The position numbers and the translations under genes were made by a program. From Tubulanus polymorphus (Eukaryota > Nemertea > Palaeonemertea > Tubulaniformes > Tubulanidae), in assembly GCF_964204645.1 (NCBI RefSeq), contig NC_134029.1:839501-903500 (forward strand): DNA of 64,000 bases. Reading direction: 5' to 3'. Positions within the stretch are counted from its first letter, which is position 1. Each line of letters opens with the position of its first letter. Of this stretch, positions 53,238 through 64,000 are shown one piece after another. Below the pieces are notes generated by a model, which was not told where the DNA came from, did not search any database, and saw only the letters and a list, made by a program, of their open reading frames with translations.

Positions 53238-55489
53238 TGCGTGACGCGACGTTGAGGTTCCACGTGGAGCTGCTATCATCATCTCTTTCTGTGATCTGAG
53301 GGTTTAATAAGACTGGCCTACTGCAGTTTGCGCGTCGTTGTTGCCCTCGGATAGATGAAAGTTTAAACTGAACTGCCAGAACGGGACAACTAGTCTAACC
53401 ACTGCCAATTGCTTCCTCTGCGAGAGAACAAAATGTTCGTGCGTTCGTTTCTTCGATTTGTATTGACTTGTTGCCGATCGACACTAGTGCGCCATCTATA
53501 TATCTTGAAACAAGGAGTGCTTTTAAAGCGAGGGATTTTATGAACCGATGTGACAAACAGGCGATGGAAGAGTAGAAATCAAAATATTGTATCAATGCAA
53601 AATGGTCATCCCTCCTTTGTCTCAATCCATTCCATGGCATATTTATGTATATCTATTTGTATAACCAAGATGAACGAGTGTAATGACTGTGAGGCTCTTA
53701 GTGTTATTAGTTTTACTTAATGGTTCCCTCCCCCGACGCCAGGTGGGGCAAATACATTCAGCATTCATGATAGATCGATTACGAAGATTTTTGATAGAAA
53801 GGGATGGGGAACCGAGGGTAGACATTTGTTTGTTGTGTTCACATTATTTTCAAGGTTATGTTAACTGCATTTATTATCATGTACAGCGTTAATTTATATA
53901 TTACTGAAAAATACTGAACGATCGTGACGTCATCGAAGGGTAAAGGGGCTGTGACGTCATCGACTTCACGAATAACATTGTGCACTGGACATTTTGTTAG
54001 GATATATATATTTGACTATAGTTGAATCTCACCAATCTTATACATTGATTATGGAATTCTTGTTTGAATCGGTCGATTTTACTTACAAAAACGAGAGCTT
54101 TGATTTAGTTTAAGTTTTTCTTTGTAAATATATTTTTTCGTATTTATATATAACTGATTTAATTATCTGAATTGCGACGAAATCTTGTTGAATTACGTAA
54201 TAGTTTGTAAGTAAATTATCTTATTTATAAATGTTCACTCTGGCTTCAACCGCAAAATATTACAAACTTGTGTACGATAGAGCCTAATCCGTAAAAACCT
54301 GTAGATGGCGCTGTAAGCGATGACGTCATCATGTGCATAAAATGATTTCGTCATCAATTTTGTCGAAACGAATATCTTGTTAGAATCTCAGAAGACAGAA
54401 TCGGGCAACATCGAAAATCATTTTCAAGTGCATACTACCTCACTAACTAAACGGTTATAATAAAAATAGAGAATCTGCCGATTGTACTAGTGAAATATGC
54501 TATGTCAATGTTGCTGCTTGTTAGAAATAAAGCCTGAAATTTAGGCAAATGTTTTTGACAGCTTCGCTTACTTACTATTCTACTATAATATGTTTTGATG
54601 TCATATATATGAATATTGTAAATAGCGAGAATATATATATTGAAAGATTAACATTATTGTTTGTCGAAATTATTGTACTTAATTGCTGCACTTCTATAGT
54701 GTAAAGTGATGATGAATAAACACGTTTTTAATGAAAATCACTGATGATCTCGTTATGAATAACTGAATGAAGTGGTGAACTATAGTAAGCCTACGTCAAG
54801 ACGGATCGCTCGCTGTGCCCTAGTGTTATAATATTACCGACTCATCTACGTTTCCAAATATAGATCTTATACGTGACGTCACAGCATGTTTACCAACCAG
54901 TGTTCGAGTCTTGCCATCCGTAATATGAAGATAATCCAGGGGATTTTCAAACTTCGAGGTTATTTTATGATAACATCTTATCGCATTTGCCGGCCAATAT
55001 GGCGTACTCAAGTCGAAAATGCGTAGAGAGAATTTTGTAAAAATGGCGGTTTCAATGTTTGTATTGATTGGATAACTGTGCTGGGGGAGGGGGGTGTTCA
55101 GATTTTCGAGTGGAGAATCCAGAGGCTGATTCACAATGATTATAAGTATTACTAGACGACCATAGAAAAATGGTAATATTCATTTATGCACATTCTCAGA
55201 ACGTAAGGTTTAATTTAACAGTGCTCAATGTATTATTATTACATATGTATTTCTTAAAATACAATTTGAATAGATTTAAACTTCACCATTGCCTTACAAT
55301 CGGCTTCAATTGGCTTCAATTGGCTTAAATGTTATGTGATTAGATCTGAATAATGGGAATTTCTTCAATATATGTGCATTCTATTTGATGGAAATCGGTT
55401 AATCGAATACAGAATCTACGGTGAAGTCAGTTCCGACTGATTGTAGTGAACTATATTTTCCTAAAGTTTAATTGAAAAGTGAAATTATA
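53238..55489. other. Follistatin 3' UTR and intergenic DNA
   Basis: Contains the probable follistatin polyadenylation signals (about 54523 and 54715) and four TGACGTCA octamers (53925, 53952, 54321, 54874). Minus frames at 53395-53640 and 54826-55134 are open but show no family. Confidence 0.45.
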
Positions 55490-56540
55490 ATGAAGTCGAT
55501 AATTGTTTTGATATTTGCCGGTAAGTTCGAATTATGATTACGCACACGTATTTCACGTATAAGATAATGAAATGATCTTGATTTGATTCCGATGCGGTTG
55601 TGATGTTGTAGCTTGTTATTTGATGTGTAACACATCGGCGAATGACATAGTAGTGAAAGGTCGACCGACAAAACCGCATGACGATGCAACGAGTGCAGTG
55701 AAATGCCCCGCAGGAACGAAACTTGTCTCTTGTGACTGCGATAATTTTCTGAATTGCGATTCTAACTGGAAAGTTGCGGGCGAATCGTGTCGCGTTAGTC
55801 AAACCGCGAGAAGACCGGTCGTTTCTGTAAGTGCATTCGATCAGTAAAATTAAGATCGAAATTATATCCAAAAGATTAAGTAAAACCCACAATACATCGA
55901 AAAAAACGAAACGTGTATTTTAGGATTCGATGCTGAATGTTTGTAGGATTTACTTAAAATAGAACTAGCCATTAGACAAATCACTTTTCAGCCGATTGCC
56001 AGATGTAAACCTGATAGTAAATTCTACACGATCGTTGAATCACCAGGTGCTTTCATCAGACAACCAACCGCTACATGCCCTGAAGGGCTTCGTGTGAAAT
56101 CATGCGGTCTCTTCTACCCGTAAGTTTCCTTGACACGAGAATGAAAAAACCGAAACATTCAAAACAATGAATGATTAACTAAAAACTCCAAAAACTCCAA
56201 ACAAAACATAGAAGAATGACTATGTTCAAGATATGACAATGTTTCGGTTTATTGAGGCTTTAACATTCTTATCAACTTCATTGTAACGCCAAGAAAAATA
56301 TGGTGCACACAAATCACCAATTTCACTGAATGAACAATGTTATTTCTGATTTGTTTACATTTCTCCTTGTTGATGTTGCACAGATTTTCAATTTTATTCA
56401 TATTTTACAGTTGGGCGCAGTCTAACCTGCATTTAAAAGCTGTTAAAACTAATCTCAAAGGGTGTAAAACAAGTGCTAGTTGTTCCAGCGGACGCGGATG
56501 TCGAGTCCAGGCGGTTTGTGTACCACCGATTCTCGTTTAG
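55490..56540 (+). CDS. Secreted cysteine-rich protein, unknown family
   Basis: Four exons: 55490-55520, 55612-55826, 55992-56119, 56411-56540. Phases 1, 0 and 2 close; 167 residues. AATAAA lies at 56658. MKSIIVLIFAACYLMC is a signal peptide. The mature part has a repeated module: CPAGTKLVSCDC...C...AGESCRV....ARC, then CPEGLRVKSCGLFY......GCKTSASC, and a final GCRVQAVCVPP. The CP.G..L.SC start and spacing recall the cysteine-rich modules of the PCSK9 C-terminal domain, which is only an inference. No enzymatic motif or membrane anchor. It probably acts outside the cell. It sits downstream of follistatin in the same orientation but with its own start and poly(A) signal. Confidence 0.75.
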
Positions 56541-57522
56541 ATTTCATCGTAACCAGTTTCATCGCAATCATTCGACATCAAGACTTCGAGTGAAATGAAT
56601 TTATTTGACTGTAAAAGGGAAATTGTGAAACTGGATTCTGACATTCTCCTCGAGGGTAATAAAACATGTACGATATCGTGCTATTATGTGTTGGTTTTGT
56701 CGTTTGATTTTTAGTATCTTCCAGTTGAAGACGCTTCAAAGGGTTGTACTAACTTTCTTTTTCACACTCTCCTATAATTGTACTTGTCATAGAATTTGGT
56801 GCAAAATTGTGTGATATTTTTCTAAATCTCAATAGATAATGTTGGCCCTCTGTGAAATAAACCTTGAACGTTAGATGGCGTATGGTTGTTTGTATGTAAT
56901 TTATAGGCGCTATAAAACAACGCAAATTCAAGCACAATTCGTTATGTTTGTACAGAACATTTCTGAACAATTTGAATTATTGAAAAGACGAAAGACAAAA
57001 AAGCTTCAAAATTTTAGTTTAGATGAACTAGAGAAAATTAATGATGTCAAACGCAAGATTGGAGAAAAACCTTTCCCCATTTATGGAGTTTGTGATGATG
57101 GCCCCACTGTTTTCATTTTCAAATCTCGCCTAAAAACTTCTACAATGCTTTTGATCGTATTCAGAGGTTTCTCACCCATAATATTTTATATCAAGAGCGC
57201 AGTGAATATTCATATTTTATCAAATAAGCTCTATATACGTGGAAATTAAATCAATTATTACTATTATGAAAAATGACCATTGAAAAATATGAGATTCCGG
57301 AGTGTGGAGGTTTCAGAAATCAGATCCGTTCATTCGTTGAAATATCCTCGTCCGCCATCTTCTTTTTCACGGCGTCGCCATAGAAACGAGTAAACTCATC
57401 CTCTCAATCCGAAGTTGATTGTGTCAATAGTAAAATCATCATCCGGCCGTGAAGTAATGACAAACGCTGCCGGTGATAATGTTTTGTAAATAGATTGTTT
57501 ACGTAAACACGAGATTGAATTG
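56541..57522. other. Intergenic with one unexplained open frame
   Basis: An AT-rich plus-strand frame at 56875-57249 (124 codons) includes a Lys/Glu-rich stretch (LKRRKTKKLQNFSLDELEK) that could be a decayed exon or transposon piece. No family is recognised and no splice support seen. GCCATCTT near 57354 resembles a promoter YY1 site. Confidence 0.3.
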
Positions 57523-58246
57523 ATGATCGATCAAATAAACATACATAACTTGCGGAAGAGTGCGATGATTGAAATGTTGCGAAAATGCAACGATGTTGAT
57601 TCGATTCGGTCGGAAACGAGATTTACTCAACCAAAACATCGACAGGTAAATGGAAACTTGTGAAAAATAAACGATTTGAACTCAGATTTATATGTTTTTG
57701 CTATTGTATTATTGCTATTTACATGATGAAGCTTCTATGCACTGCAAGCGAAAGTTCGTACTTGAGATAAAATCAAGATTACCTCCAAAATACTAGCTTT
57801 AGTAACGTTTACTGATTTGACACCAGGTTAAAACATGGCTCCTCCACAGCTTTCACTATTGTATCATATATAAGTGGATAAGTATTATCATTGATTCGTT
57901 AATTATTTGTGATTAATATTCGTGGTTTGCTTTTTAACAAGTTCGAAAGTGTTCGTACTTTGTCAACGGAAAATAGCGATTTAGAGAATGCGTGAGGAAA
58001 ATAGAAAACATCAACAAAATGGCGTGGTATGAATCAGTTTTCTGGACCAGTGATGCGAAAAACTGTTTCGCCCCCGGTTGCAGTGAAGCATAGATACATC
58101 CCATGCAGCGGAATAGAGTGTACGGGGGCGACTTCGAGACAGACTCGCTGCTGATGTGCGGACAGTGTCTGAGTTTCGTTGCTATGACGAGGAATGATTA
58201 CTTCTATTTATCGTTTATTGAGTTTTTATCGCGTTCTATGATATAA
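57523..58246 (+). CDS. Possible two-exon small protein
   Basis: Exon 57523-57645 (41 codons, MIDQINIHNLRKSAMIE...) ends at a gtaaat donor in phase 0. A phase-0 exon at 58109-58246 after ccatgcag reads RNRVYGGDFETDSLLMCGQC, then LSFVAM, and stops at TAA. The LLMCGQC segment faintly resembles the CGQC motif opening BCL11/SALL-type zinc-finger proteins, but no further zinc-binding residues follow. The pairing of the exons is inferred from phase only. Confidence 0.3.
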
Positions 58247-60629
58247 TGTATCATTAGAACCATTGGGAATCTTGACACTTTCATAAATTCCGAGTCGTTC
58301 GTCTCTGTTGGCTTTATCTTCAAATTGAATAGCTCCCTGTGAGTTATACCTAGTCCTGTCGAAGTAAGAACGAACAATCTTTTATCATTCAACTTGATAC
58401 ACAAAGGCAATTTGACATTTTATGAACGTTCTAAGTTGCATTTTATTATAGCCATTTTGGGTAGTTTTTAAAACAGATTCATTTCTCAGTCTTAAGAAAA
58501 GCGTCTTGATTGTTTCGTAACTACGTTTTCCTGATATTTCAAGGCGTTTTTTCCAAAATATTCGCGTAAACAAAAAAACAAAAAGTCGTGATTTTTATCA
58601 AGTAGGTAATTATGAAATCCATGCGCGACTAAAATATCCTGCGAAGAATGCTGTTGACAACACGGGGACGCGAAACCAGTTTTATCGTCAATGGCGCCTA
58701 GTGACGATACAGGCATAGGCGTTTGTTCATTTTATTTATATAATAAATTATATGCGTTTTGTGTGAATCAGCTATGTATTTTAATCCATACACGTAGAGA
58801 ATCGCGTCCTGAAAATAATCGACCTATTGCAATATGGCGCATATGGGATTTTTCTATTATTGAAGCGCTCATAGTAACGCACCGTTACCAGATACTACAC
58901 ACTACTTGTACTCTGTTTATCTTCGACCATCTCACAAATATTGGAAATTACGCGACTCGTGATTTTGACCGGTGCTATTTTGTCATCGGGATAAACTGAT
59001 CCGGATCATATCATATCAGTTCGTATAGGAAAGGACGGATTAATTAGAATAGCGATAACGTGTTGAATAAACGGATTAATGTGATTAATGAGGTAGGTCG
59101 GATTAATGTGATTAATGAGGTAGGTCGTCTCAGATTCTGAAGCGGGTTGAATTCCGATTTGATTTGATATTGGATATGGGTTTAGTCTGGTGTTAATTCT
59201 CAGCTGTTTCGAGCAGTTCATGTACAGTTCACTATAAGGATAAGATCCCCTGTTTCACAAATTCTTATTTTGCGATCACCCTGCAAAGATCGTCCCACGT
59301 TTCCCAAAATTATAGTGATCTTGTGATCGCCCTGTGGCAATTTTAAGGCGATCATAGGGATCACCTTCTGAATTTTATACACATTAGACCAATGTTTAGC
59401 TGTCTAGCAGAATACGTAAAATCAATGACATCAATTTGATTTTCATACAAGGAATTCAAATGACTCTGATTAAACAAATTGTTTACTTTGTATATGAAAG
59501 GCGCAGTGGGCCATTAATGACATGTTATAACTAAACCACTGCTTACCATTGAATTTATTGATATAGAATTTGAATGATTTAGATAATGATGTGCGACAGA
59601 AGGTATTCTATGTATCATTGCCCTATATCTACCGGTTAATGGGGATGGATTTAGGGCGCATTATCCCAGATTTGAATTAATATATACTGAAATTGATTCG
59701 ATTCGATTAGATTTTGTTTTACTCTCAATAAATTCACGACGAGCCACAAAAGCGAAATTACAAATTCAGTTTTTAGAATGAATGCTGATCCTATTTGAGA
59801 TCTAACTCTCTGTCTTTACCCCTATAATTAATCATATGCGGAACTGGAATGAAGTCACTTCAATGGCAAAAATTCATGAGTTTATCACTAAACCTCTACG
59901 GAGGGGAGGGTTCAATCGAAATTTAGCATCATCAACCAGTTTTGATAATTAATTGCTAACGATCACGTATATACTAGAGGTTAATTGATTTCTTATCATT
60001 GTTTAGTCATTTACACCGTCATGGTGTGAACATATTGTGGGAATTACAATACGTCAAGGGTCACGGAAAAGTGTCGGCTATTCTGGGAACTGATTTTGTG
60101 AGAGTCCAGAGGTTCGAATGAAAGTCATCACGGTTGACTGAGCGGGTAAATCCTATCGTCCAGTTCCGCGATAACCTTTAACAGTTAATCACGATGAATA
60201 TCGACCAATGTGAAAATGAAATAAGATTGAGACAAAAATATTTCCTGCAACGAATCGATTTCCTTTCGAATAATTTGTCAAATACACGATTAATAGAATT
60301 ATTCTTGAAGGTTTTTTATAATCAAGAGAGATCATTTGGGGATTCTAGACGTCGTTTCAGCGACGATTCTTTTTATCGGTCAGTCAACCCGCCAGGTGGC
60401 GGTGTTGGTAAAGACCAGTTTTTCCTTCATGCTCCAGCGCGCGCCTTGGCGCTGCCACTAGGAAAGCATGGCTTGGTCATCGTTAGTTTAAATCTGGGAC
60501 AATGCATAACTCGATTCTTACGAGATGCGATTCGTACTGCGCAGAATCTGTAGATAGTAACAACGCCCTATATTCGTCATACGTCAGGCGGTCGCCGGGC
60601 GGTCGGGCGGCTAAACTGATGTTCACATG
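58247..60629. other. Intergenic, no gene recognised
   Basis: Contains a 27-bp perfect tandem duplication (59073-59126). The plus frame at 60194-60553 is open but lacks family features or consistent splice signals. Confidence 0.4.
59073..59126 (+). repeat. 27-bp tandem duplication
   Basis: Two identical head-to-tail copies of a unit beginning GGATTAATGTGATTAATG. Confidence 0.95.
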
Positions 60630-60665
60630 TATAAATAGTAACCCGGTCGCGCCGTGTCGTTTCAT
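60630..60665 (+). promoter_or_regulatory. TATA-box promoter
   Basis: TATAAATA at 60630-60637 sits in a GC-richer island (GGTCGCCGGGCGG just upstream). TTTCATACAG, a plausible initiator, lies about 25 bp downstream. It could drive the secreted protein starting at 63526, whose coding exon has a 5' UTR acceptor. Confidence 0.4.
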
Positions 60666-60934
60666 ACAGCTCACACTTATTAAACGCAGCTGTCGACTTT
60701 TTATATTAATCACTCAGTCACACATATTGCAAAATTGACGCTTTCTCGTAGTTTGAATAGAAAAATAACCTTAGTCAAAAAGGTACAATTTCAAATAGGT
60801 TTTCACCAAGAGTAAAATGAGGTTTCGTTGTATAATATGTAATGAATGATTGTCCTATGCCCATCACTGCAGTATCAGAATAATACTGGTGAATCACACC
60901 GTGTTGTAACCATATCACAATAATTGTCTTATTC

Positions 60935-60972
60935 ATGAAGATGACCATTTCGAGTATGAAGTCGAAACGTTG
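60935..60972 (+). repeat. GAAGATGA...GTCGAAACGTTG motif
   Basis: Same family of motif as 24439: GAAGATGACC, a spacer, then GTCGAAACGTTG. This GAAGATGACC...GTCGAAACGTTG form is a familiar repeat signature in animal genomes and probably a retroelement remnant. Confidence 0.35.
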
Positions 60973-61830
60973 AAATAAACTACTAGCTCAAGGAATACTG
61001 ATTTCCCAGGCCCGTTGCCAGGGTGCGAAAGTAGTCGGGTTCATATCAACCCCCCGATGGTAAACTGATACTCAACATCAAACAAAAATTAGACCATTTT
61101 TCCAATCAATCGAGTTCTGGTTGGATGTCAAAATTTCAGGCTTTGTTAGAATTCTGGCTAGATAGGGAAATATTAGACTGAAGAATTCTTTGGTTGTTTG
61201 TTCATCAAATCATCGCGGCAGTTTTTATACGCATTTAAACTGTGCTGAATTAAATATTCTTTTTAGCTTTAGAGAACAATCTAAAAAGCGTCGTTGACGA
61301 AAGCGTGATATTTCAAACTGGTCTACACAACACTGCGCACTGATATGAAAACTAATATATTTGCATGGTGACATATGTCTTCGTGTATAATGTCAACAAG
61401 TATATTTATATGTAAGAGTTGTGCTAATATTAACTTGAACGTTACGCAAATTTCAGAGCTTTTGTAATTAATGGTTAAGTGTGTTTAAGGTTTCTAATAC
61501 ACGAATAAATATAAACAACGGATCCAAGGCTAATTATCAGTATTACTGAAACTATCTCGACTATAAATGCTACTGGTTTCGATTCAGCTGCTATATTTCT
61601 TGGGGCCCTCTTCAGTATATTGTTTGTAAACCAAGCTACAGATATATTAATGGATATTCCAATGTGCTATAGTCGTATCATTTTATAGGCAATGCGCAAT
61701 GAATTAAGATTCGTATGCGCGAAAACGGATTTTCACCTAACGTTCCTTCGTTTTTGACGTCTTTAGATCAATTGGTTTTTATGGTAATTCGTTTCTATCA
61801 AGATTATTTGTCAGTCTGAACTATATTATA

Positions 61831-62100
61831 TTAGGGGCTGTCCATAAAAGACGCCCAACATCGAGGGGATAGAGTTTGTAAATTTTTGAGTTTTGTGGAC
61901 AAGAGGGAGAGGGTTGTTTTCACGGTCATGTATGGAAACTGTCTGGAGTCTATAATAGATAATCAAGTGATGAATAAAGAAATATTATTTTTTCTGGACA
62001 ATAATGACTAGATATCGATGTCTTTTATTGCTTTTTCGGCCGATGGAGTTAGTGCAATTTGGACAATCTTGTGTGGACGTCTCTTTTGGACAGCCCCTTA
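61831..62100. mobile_element. Harbinger-like MITE
   Basis: TTA, GGGGCTGTCCATAAAAGACG at the left is mirrored by CGTCTCTTTTGGACAGCCCC, TTA at the right. The 270-bp element has roughly 22-bp arms with a few mismatches and TTA flanks. No transposase. Confidence 0.8.
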
Positions 62101-62804
62101 CTTGTCATATCATCAACTTTTCAGTTTTTCAATTCCTTCAAAAAAATTTGTTTTTATAACTTTCTAAGAAATAAATACATTTGTAATGTTATGGGACGGA
62201 GGTCTTGTCATGTATTTTCATTCCTGTACGTAGCTAAGTCTTGTACAGTGTTACCCCTGGTTTTCGATATGAATAGAAATTGTTTCGAGCATTTTGATAT
62301 GCAACGCGGTGAATCAATCGGTGCGGTTTCCCTTATTCAGCAGTCAATCAGCATTCAACAGCTCCCTCTGACAAGCTCTAAATCAAGTCTTAATTTGAAA
62401 TGCTAACGAACCTCCCACGTAAGATTGTCTATTGGATATATCGGTATTGAGAAATTGATCCACGGATACTGAATAGATGAGGTATCCACCTGGTTAATAT
62501 AAATGATCTGGTCGCAGCTGTGTTTTAATTTAAACAGTAAAACTGCGCTATCGATATCTTTCCCTTTAGTGAATATCATGAATAAACGAAGATTTTCAAC
62601 CACCATTCAATAACTATAGCTTCATACCAAATCGATGTATAGGCACCAGGTCACATTAAACGTGAAGATCTGGTACTGGTAGTCAGAAAATATGATCTTC
62701 ACTACAAGTGCATACGAAGTGGCTTCATCAGGAAAATGTGCTCACCTACCTACACACCTTATCAGTGACAAGTCAAAATAAACCAAAAAATAACCCTAAA
62801 CCTA

Positions 62805-62900
62805 GCAAGGCAGTAAATCTAGAACCTGTAGGACTCGAACCGTTGAACAATCGCGTGTCAGGCGAGCATTCTAACCACTTGACCATTGAGTCGATATGGC
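62805..62900 (-). mobile_element. tRNA-derived SINE head
   Basis: The minus strand reads like a tRNA body: TGGTCAAGTGGTTAGAATGC (A-box), TCGC-CTGACAC-GCGA (an intact anticodon stem-loop, anticodon GAC, valine-type) and GGTTCGAGTCC (B-box). The acceptor stem does not pair, so I favour a SINE or tRNA pseudogene. Confidence 0.5.
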
Positions 62901-63525
62901 TATTCTTGGTCTGGAAGTGTGTCGTTTCAGAGTGCTGACCATTCAGCTGTGGTGACCTGTCAGGTGCGGTGACTGCTCTGACTACAAGCTTTAAACTTTC
63001 AATTAATTAATGAAACTAAATCAAATACAAGTAGTTCCATGGATTACGTATGTTCTGATACTTGGAATGTTGATTTATTTGTAATTAATAATGAATATAT
63101 TCCCAGTTGATCTCATTGTTAATTATTTTCAAGAATTTACATATATACACGTAATTCATATAGATTATCGAATATTTATAATTACAACACTTTGTATGCG
63201 AAAACATGGTTCATGTTGTTTTCAATCTCATCAATCATACGTTAGTCACTTTGACTATTCAAGGAATTTATTATGAAAGTACAGCTGTTACCGAGAGCTT
63301 GACGATAATCTTAAATAAGAAACTGTTTAATCGAATCAGCGAAACTTGAACAATTTCCTCGGTAGCAATTTCCTCGTTAGTCGTTACAGGTGATAATCAT
63401 TACGTAATATCATAAATAGTGATTATTCTGAATTTACATCACGCTTTCTAGATTTCTAATGTATGAAATTCTATTTCAGATGACGTGAATCTTAGGATTA
63501 AAACGGACGAAATTCATCATTAAAA

Positions 63526-63743
63526 ATGATCCAAAAACTGTTATTCTCATCGGCGTTGGTCGTGTCTATGCTGATTGTTTATAAAGCGCATCCTGCTCAT
63601 GGTAGGTTTATATGTACATAATCTTATCTTTGAATCAAATATTCTTATCGAAACCTATTATAACTTTATATAATTTTATTTTTAAAGTACACTGTACGCT
63701 TAATGTTTTTATTGTCCTTCTTTTCTCCCGATTCTAGCCGTAG
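63526..63743 (+). CDS. 5' end of a secreted protein, with 6-nt microexon (partial)
   Basis: The exon opening at ttctatttcag (63470-63480) has a short 5' UTR and then ATG 63526: MIQKLLFSSALVVSMLIVY, a clear signal peptide, followed by KAHPAH and a gtaggt donor after 63601 (phase 1). An excellent polypyrimidine acceptor (ttctcccgattctag) then opens a segment of only six bases, 63738-63743, closed by a perfect gtaagt donor. It preserves the frame, adding Ala-Val. The gene continues beyond the window, so the family is unknown. Confidence 0.5.
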
Positions 63744-64000
63744 GTAAGTAAGATATTTGTTGCTTGCACACACTTCTTGTTAGAAATATGCAGCACCTTT
63801 CAATCGGGTACGAGATGGTTAAAGGGTTCTACCTACCACCGTTTCAGCGGGTCGGATATTTTGGAAATCAAGGGTCGGACCTTGAGACGATTTTCCTCAC
63901 TGCATGCCGTGTAGTTCAGACAGCTAGTTGTTCCGTGTTTATTGAGTGTGACTGTTGTTTTTCTTTTTTGCTTTCTTGCCGTTATCGAATTTGAAAAGTT

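Larger units (their letters stand above)
60666..63480. other. Probable 5' UTR intron region of the last gene
   Basis: Non-coding. It contains a CATGAAGATGA...GTCGAAACGTTG motif, a Harbinger-like MITE and a tRNA-like fragment. The frame at 62059-62406 partly overlaps the MITE and is not called. Confidence 0.35.

Noticed and set aside
57340-57380. Minus-strand start MADEDISTNER
   Set aside because: The frame stops after 12 codons with no donor before the stop; the GCCATCTT block is better read as a promoter-type YY1 site.
60194-60553. 119-codon plus-strand frame
   Set aside because: No family, no signal peptide and no coherent splice context; length is within what chance allows here.
62059-62406. 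115-codon plus-strand frame
   Set aside because: It begins inside the end of the Harbinger-like MITE and has no recognisable motif.
62805-62900. tRNA-Val(GAC) gene on the minus strand
   Set aside because: The anticodon arm folds, but the acceptor stem does not pair; a SINE or tRNA pseudogene is more likely.

Overview
This is nuclear DNA from an animal. Genes are split by GT-AG introns, coding exons sit in AT-rich non-coding DNA, and the products are bilaterian: a Kv channel, a Cys-loop anion channel, follistatin, an IL-17-like cytokine, UQCC1, VPS45, NDUFS4 and MORN5. A GluCl/GlyR-type channel together with an IL-17-like cytokine points to a marine invertebrate, most likely a lophotrochozoan (mollusc, annelid or relative). 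That placement is inference. There are no bacterial operons, CRISPR arrays or rRNA genes.

Layout. 1-2730 (+): last two exons of a Shaw/Kv3-like potassium channel. 6985-7380 (-): a broken methyltransferase fragment. 7939-11631 (-): eight exons of a ligand-gated anion channel. 12328-14432 (+): complete UQCC1, nine exons. 15572-16720 (-): single-exon LicD-family membrane protein. 20391-20946 (-): main exon of an IL-17-like cytokine. 25336-25735: a long homopurine satellite, followed by a tandem array of histamine-N-methyltransferase-like genes (two intact at 26007 and 27449, one dead at 28674). 30277-30801 (+): intronless MORN5. 32271-35730 (-): complete VPS45, 13 exons, sharing a ~600 bp promoter region with NDUFS4 (36327-39793, +, five exons). 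45092-53237 (+): complete follistatin, six exons. 55490-56540 (+): a four-exon secreted cysteine-rich protein I do not recognise. 63526 to the window end (+): start of another secreted protein, with a candidate 6-nt microexon.

The genes do not form one pathway. UQCC1 (complex III assembly) and NDUFS4 (complex I) both serve the respiratory chain. The two channels, follistatin and the cytokine are membrane or extracellular signalling genes. The clearest local stories are gene birth, conversion and death in the methyltransferase array; three different miniature DNA transposons in three successive NDUFS4 introns; a near-perfect 59-bp palindrome in UQCC1 intron 1; and a strong excess of the CRE octamer around follistatin.

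Exon boundaries were read by eye from splice signals, reading phase and family conservation. Where phases close across a whole gene (UQCC1, VPS45, NDUFS4, follistatin, the cysteine-rich gene) they are reliable. First exons of the anion channel and the IL-17-like gene were not fixed.
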